In this document: positions 60,307 through 64,000 of the stretch, in pieces
Numbering within the stretch: the first letter of the stretch is position 1
Layout of the letters: the number at the start of each line of letters is the position of its first letter
The notes under the pieces: model-generated
Database searches by the model: none
What the model was told of the DNA's origin: nothing
The model's input: only the letters and a program-made list of their open reading frames with translations
DNA from: Ralstonia sp. RRA
GTDB lineage: Bacteria; Pseudomonadota; Gammaproteobacteria; Burkholderiales; Burkholderiaceae
Direction: 5' to 3'
Assembly: GCF_037023145.1 (NCBI RefSeq)
Contig: NZ_CP146092.1
Location: forward strand, 1,919,208-1,983,207
Length of the DNA stretch: 64,000 nucleotides
Program-made: the position numbers and the translations under genes

Positions 60307-61146
60307 ATGAAACCCCGCACCATTCGCGACTACCACCGCCGCATCGCCCGCGTGATCGAGGCGATCCTGGCTGATCCCGCCGCCCCGCACACCGTGCAGA
60401 GCCTGGCGGAGGTCGCACACCTGTCGCCATTTCACTTCCACCGCATCTACCGCGCGCTCACCGGCGAGGGTGTGTTCGAGACCGTGCAGCGCGTGCGTCT
60501 GGCGCAGGCCGCCCAGCGCCTGACCGGAGCGGAAGATTCCGTCACCGACGTCGCCCTCAACGTCGGCTATGGCAGCCCACAGGCATTTGCCCGTGCGTTT
60601 CGCGAGTTCACGGGTGTGAGCCCGCGCGCCTTTCAAACTCGGCAGCAGGAACTGATCGTACCGACCACGGAAACCGCAGGCCTGCCGCCGCTCGAACTGG
60701 TCGAGCTGCCGCCCCTGAGCGCGCTGTGCCTGCGGCACGAAGGCCCGATCGCGACCATCCGCCAAACCTTCATTGCGCTATGGGAAGCGCTGGGCATCGA
60801 GAGCACGTCGCTAGACGCACCCGATCGCATCGGCATCTGCCATGGCGATCCGGAAACGCCCGGCTCGTTTGAGTACTTTGCGGGCGTTATTCTCGATACG
60901 CCACGCGCCATCACGGGCCGCCTGCAGCCGATGCGCATCGAAGGCGGCCTGTATGCCTCACACCGCCTCATCGGCCCCTACGCCTTGATCGCACCGACGA
61001 TGCAAGCGTTGTATGGCCGCTGCCTGCCCAGCTACGGCTTCGAACCGGATGACCGGCCGACGCTGGAGCTGTACCGCAGTCCCGCCCGCCACCCAGTGCC
61101 GAGTGCGTGCGTGACCGACCTGATGATCCCCATCCGCAAGGAGTAA
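60307..61146 (+). CDS. AraC-family regulator with GyrI-like ligand-binding domain
   Basis: Regulator of 279 residues. An N-terminal AraC double HTH (residues about 10-110; TVQSLAEVAHLSPFHFHRIYRALTGEGVFETVQRVRL and DSVTDVALNVGYGSPQAFARAFREFTG, in parts) is joined to a GyrI-like domain (residues about 125-279; PPLELVELPPLSALCLRHEGP and LPSYGFEPDDRPTLELYRSP). This order is the reverse of typical AraC regulators and is common in multidrug/toxin responders such as the SbmC-like class. It ends 2 bases before a secreted hydrolase gene, so the pair is probably one unit. The ATG at 60307 is chosen; one four codons upstream exists. Confidence 0.88.
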   Translation: MKPRTIRDYHRRIARVIEAILADPAAPHTVQSLAEVAHLSPFHFHRIYRALTGEGVFETVQRVRLAQAAQRLTGAEDSVTDVALNVGYGSPQAFARAFREFTGVSPRAFQTRQQELIVPTTETAGLPPLELVELPPLSALCLRHEGPIATIRQTFIALWEALGIESTSLDAPDRIGICHGDPETPGSFEYFAGVILDTPRAITGRLQPMRIEGGLYASHRLIGPYALIAPTMQALYGRCLPSYGFEPDDRPTLELYRSPARHPVPSACVTDLMIPIRKE

Positions 61147-61148
61147 AG

Positions 61149-62252
61149 ATGTTGCGTCGTTGCCTTGCCGCCGCCATGGCGGTCTTTGTCGTGGGCGCTG
61201 CCTGCGCGGCCGAGCCCGCCGCGCCATATCACGTGGGCGGAACCTGCCGCGTGTTCCATCCGCAAGTCGAGCGGCATTGGCGTGGCGCACGCACCGAAGC
61301 GCTCGTCACCAACATCTGGTATCCGGTGGATGCATCGGTGCCTGAAACGACACGCAACATCGGCGAGCCCGGTCGGCCAACATTTCGCGGCCATCCATCG
61401 GCCGGTGAAGCGGCGCTGGCGCCCGCCCACTCCACCTACCCGCTGCTGATGCTGTCGCACGGCACCGGGGGCACAGCCGACAGCCTCGACTGGTTGGCTG
61501 CTGCATTGGCCGCCAACGGCTATATCGTCGCGGGTGTGAACCATCCGGGGAACAACGCGCTGGAGCCACTCACGCGCGACGGCTTCATGCTGTGGTGGGA
61601 ACGCGCAACGGATGTGAGCGAGGCGCTCGACAGCATCCTCGCCGACCCGGTCTTGGGCGCGCATGTCGACCGCACACGCATTGGCGCAGTAGGTTTCTCG
61701 CTGGGGGGTTATACGGTGTTGGAGCTAGCAGGCGCACGCACCAATGTGGCGGCGTTCGAAGCGTTCTGCGGCGGGCCACAAGGCGATGCGATCTGCCGAC
61801 CGCCAGAAATGGATCGCTTGCAGCCAAGCACCGGACCCAATGCGCCGAAAACGGCAGCAACGGAAGCCTCCCTTGCCCGCTCAGGCGCCTCCTACCGTGA
61901 TGCGCGCATCAAGGCCGTCTTTGCCATCGCACCAGCCCTGGGCATGGCGTTGGATACAGACTCCCTGCGCAGTATTGCGCTGCCGGTCTCGCTGATGGCA
62001 GGTGATGCCGATGTGACGGTGCCCGTGGAAAGCAACGTGCGCCGCATCGCCGGCCTGGTGCCGAATGCCGATGTGCTGCTGGTTCCAGGCGCGTCGCACT
62101 ACACCTTCATCGATACGTGCCACCCGGGGGCGGTACCGCACCTGCCACTGCTGTGCCAGGACAAGGCAAGCGTCGATCGTGACGTCGTCCACGCCGAGGC
62201 CGTGCGCCGTGCGCTGGACTTCTTCCGGGCGACGCTGCCGGCCAAAACCTGA
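61149..62252 (+). CDS. Secreted alpha/beta hydrolase (PAF acetylhydrolase/dienelactone-like)
   Basis: Exported hydrolase of 367 residues with a signal peptide ending CAAEP. It has an alpha/beta-hydrolase fold with oxyanion segment LMLSHGTGGTADS, VNHPGNNALEPLT, the nucleophile elbow in IGAVGFSLGGYTVLE and a late Asp in AGDADVTVPVES; the His is in PGASHYTFID. The layout recalls PAF acetylhydrolase-like and dienelactone-type hydrolases. An AGGAG site sits 8 bases before the ATG at 61149, and the upstream AraC/GyrI gene is 2 bases away. Substrate unknown; beta-lactone or ester hydrolysis is possible. Confidence 0.86.
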   Translation: MLRRCLAAAMAVFVVGAACAAEPAAPYHVGGTCRVFHPQVERHWRGARTEALVTNIWYPVDASVPETTRNIGEPGRPTFRGHPSAGEAALAPAHSTYPLLMLSHGTGGTADSLDWLAAALAANGYIVAGVNHPGNNALEPLTRDGFMLWWERATDVSEALDSILADPVLGAHVDRTRIGAVGFSLGGYTVLELAGARTNVAAFEAFCGGPQGDAICRPPEMDRLQPSTGPNAPKTAATEASLARSGASYRDARIKAVFAIAPALGMALDTDSLRSIALPVSLMAGDADVTVPVESNVRRIAGLVPNADVLLVPGASHYTFIDTCHPGAVPHLPLLCQDKASVDRDVVHAEAVRRALDFFRATLPAKT

Positions 62253-62270
62253 GCATCGCCCGCCGGCGGC

Positions 62271-63392
62271 TTAGCGCTTCTGAAGCGCCACGCTGCCGAT
62301 CGAATAGCCCGCACCAAACGAGCAGATCAGCCCCAGGTCACCAGCCTTCATGTCGGCGCGGTGACGGTGGAACGCAATGATCGAACCCGCCGAGGCGGTG
62401 TTGGCGAACTCATCCAGAATGACCGGCGCCTCATCGGCCGAGGCCTCATGGCCTAGCAAGCGCTTGCCGATCAACTGGTTCATCGCCAGGTTGGCCTGGT
62501 GCAGCCAGAAGCGGCGCACATCCGCCGGCGCGTGCCCCAGTTGCTGCAGATGGCCGGCAATGTGCTCGGCGGCCATCGGGCAGACTTCCTTGAACACCTT
62601 GCGGCCTTCCTGGCGGAAGAGCTGGTCGCGGTCGTCGGGGTTGCGGTCTTCGCTGCGCGAGAGATAGCCGGCGTTGTTGCGGATGTTGTTCGAGAAGCTG
62701 GTTGCGCACTTGGTGCCGAGCACGCGCCAGGCGTCGGCCGAACGGGTTTCATCTGCGCGCTCAACTAGCACGGCCGTGCACACGTCACCGAAAATGAAGT
62801 GGCAGTCGCGGTCTTTCCAATCCAGGTGGCCGGAGGTGATCTCGGGGCTCACCACCAGCGCGGCGCGTGCGGTGCCGCTGCGCACCGCGTTGATGGCCTG
62901 CTCCAGCCCAAAGGTGGCCGACGAACACGCAACGTTCATGTCGAACGCATAGCCGCCCGCGCCGATGCCGTTCTGGATTTCGACGCCCAGTGCCGGATAC
63001 GGACGCTGGAAGTTGGAGGTGGCGCAGAGCAGCATGTCGATATCGGCGGCATCACGCCCGGCGGCGGCCAGGGCCTCGCGCGCGGCTGCCACGCCAATCT
63101 CCGCCTGCAGCGACAGGGCATCGTCCGGACGCTGCGTCAGGTGCGGACGCATGCGCGCTGGGTCCAGCACGCCGGTCTTTTCGATCACATAGCGCTGGCG
63201 GATACCCGATGCCTTTTCGATGAATTCCGCCGACGATTCCGACAGTGGCGCCAGCTCGCCCGCAGCAATGGCTGCTGCGTGTTCCGCATTGAAGCGCTGC
63301 GCGTAGGCGTTATAGGAGGCAACCAGCTCCTCGTTGGTGATGACCTCCGGCGCGACCCACAGGCCCGTGCCGCTGATAACAACGTCGTGCAT
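62271..63392 (-). CDS. 3-oxoacyl-ACP synthase III-type (FabH-like) condensing enzyme
   Basis: Thiolase-fold enzyme of 373 residues, longer than FabH (about 320). The catalytic triad is intact: Cys156 in DMNVACSSATFG, His298 in FWLHQANLAMN and Asn331 in FANTASAGSI. It therefore condenses an acyl thioester with malonyl-ACP or carries out a related acyl transfer. An insert near residues 33-55 (YAQRFNAEHAAAIAAGELAP) is absent from FabH and suggests a specialised substrate pocket. It is monocistronic and convergent with the hydrolase. A role in unusual fatty acid or signal lipid synthesis is inferred. Confidence 0.9.
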   Translation of the reverse strand: MHDVVISGTGLWVAPEVITNEELVASYNAYAQRFNAEHAAAIAAGELAPLSESSAEFIEKASGIRQRYVIEKTGVLDPARMRPHLTQRPDDALSLQAEIGVAAAREALAAAGRDAADIDMLLCATSNFQRPYPALGVEIQNGIGAGGYAFDMNVACSSATFGLEQAINAVRSGTARAALVVSPEITSGHLDWKDRDCHFIFGDVCTAVLVERADETRSADAWRVLGTKCATSFSNNIRNNAGYLSRSEDRNPDDRDQLFRQEGRKVFKEVCPMAAEHIAGHLQQLGHAPADVRRFWLHQANLAMNQLIGKRLLGHEASADEAPVILDEFANTASAGSIIAFHRHRADMKAGDLGLICSFGAGYSIGSVALQKR

Positions 63393-63556
63393 ACCCGGTG
63401 TTTGTGAAATTTGTGTGGCGGGGACGATAGCACATTGACGCCGGGGTATGCCCGGCTGGGGCGTTGTCGTTTACATCTAGTCCGTGTCTGCGTGACTGTA
63501 GAAGCCCGCGCGTCGCACGGAGGTAGCCTCATCTCCGTAGCGTTGGAGAAATCGGC

Positions 63557-63860
63557 CTACACAAACCCGCCGACACCCCCCACAAGCACCAATCCAACCG
63601 TCAATCCTAGCGCGCTGATCTTGAATGTCTTGTGCGCCAATCCCGCGACAAGCGTCCAGATCACGACGCCGAGTGCCAGCACACTTGCGGCAAGCACGGC
63701 GAAATCCGACACCCCAGTCCTGGCTATTGCCACCAAGCGTCAGGATCACCCTGCAGGTCAAAGCTGCAAGGGGAAAGACCGTGACACCTCGAACGAAGTC
63801 TCGCTTTTGCACCGCGTCAGCGCCAATCGGCGCGCCCTCTCGATTTTCTCTTGTGGCCAT
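63557..63860 (-). pseudogene. Small membrane-protein gene with a probable one-base frameshift
   Basis: An ATG at 63860 with a GGGAG site opens a frame (MATRENREGAPIG...) that reads through a hydrophobic segment and then turns into an Arg/Cys-rich tail. From the C4 run at 63712-63715 the neighbouring frame continues as a clear two-helix membrane protein (LAASVLALGVVIWTLV and ISALGLTVGLVLVGG), ending at TAG 63557-63559. Removing one base of the run joins them into a protein of about 100 residues with three helices. Either the gene is frameshifted or the sequence has an error. The alternative is an independent 59-residue protein starting at TTG. No family is recognised. Confidence 0.5.
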
Positions 63861-63900
63861 GCATGCTCCCGTCAATTGAAGAGCTGAGGGATGCAGCCAT

Positions 63901-64000
63901 CTACGGCGCAACCGCCGATGCATCATCAGAACCCAGGCTGGCGTCCGCCCCTTTCAACGGATAGTCCGGATGCCTCAAGCCATACAACGTCACGAACACG
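63901..64000 (-). CDS. 3' end of an unidentified gene
   Basis: The minus strand is open from the window edge to TAG at 63901-63903, encoding a C-terminal tail with the segment LYGLRHPDYPLKGADASLG. The rest of the gene is outside the window. No family can be assigned from 32 residues; the frame is supported by codon choice and absence of alternatives. Confidence 0.5.
   Translation of the reverse strand, partial: VFVTLYGLRHPDYPLKGADASLGSDDASAVAP

Noticed and set aside
1..64000. CRISPR arrays, tRNA/rRNA genes, insertion sequences, prophage or attachment sites
   Set aside because: No regularly spaced direct repeats, no cloverleaf or rRNA sequence recognised, no transposase, integrase or terminal inverted repeats with target duplications found.

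Overview
The window is about 64 kb of GC-rich (roughly 64-65%) bacterial chromosome. Protein families, coding density and gene content fit a beta-proteobacterium of the Burkholderiaceae, most likely Ralstonia. I inferred this from family recognition only. No rRNA, tRNA, CRISPR array or insertion sequence was found, and almost every gene looks intact.

Layout. (1) 1-10 kb: the 3' end of an MFS transporter, a HIT-family hydrolase, then a tripartite heavy-metal RND efflux operon (czcCBA type, minus strand). That operon is led by a small exported protein made of RDPYTDG repeats. It is divergent from a two-component system, and a copper-type (CusR-like) operator lies between them. (2) 10-13.3 kb: DUF2917 protein, YddG-type exporter and an anchored M20 peptidase. 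(3) 13.5-25 kb: a sulfur island. It holds a MetQNI-type importer, an SsuACB-type sulfonate importer, and a four-gene family 2A encapsulin operon (rhodanese, serine acetyltransferase EpsC, SrpI-like shell, cysteine desulfurase cargo). A MocR-type regulator is divergent from the operon. (4) 25-31 kb: a dispersed, incomplete type II secretion set (gspF, H, I, J and, on the opposite strand, gspK), a zinc-ribbon-like unknown protein and a PstS/DING-like secreted protein.

(5) 31.4-54.4 kb, all minus strand, is the most striking block. An STN-TonB_C hybrid protein, a FecI-type sigma factor and a FecR-type regulator precede a 4,116-residue two-partner-secretion exoprotein (TpsA) and its transporter (TpsB). 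These are followed by an ExbB with a DUF2341/LamG-like periplasmic domain, ExbD, TonB, a putative porin, a coiled-coil protein and a YbjN protein. Three near-identical promoter-like elements (TTGCGGRTT-N12-WWCGTCATW) lie in front of fecR, tpsA and tpsB, each about 55-70 bases from the start codon. This defines a likely ECF-sigma regulon covering the locus. No TonB-dependent receptor is present, so the signalling architecture differs from classical Fec systems.

(6) 54.6-64 kb: small metabolic and regulatory units. They are an alpha/beta hydrolase-MarR-enoyl-CoA hydratase operon, an ArsR plus double-SRPBCC pair, a LysR regulator divergent from tautomerase-DUF4865-small membrane protein, an AraC/GyrI regulator with a secreted hydrolase, a FabH-like synthase, a frameshifted small membrane gene and the end of another gene.

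A second cross-link came from reading both strands. The same 7-8-7 inverted repeat GAACAGT-N8-ACTGTTC occurs in the yddG/DUF2917 intergenic region and in the MocR/encapsulin intergenic region 13 kb away, suggesting one regulator acts on both.
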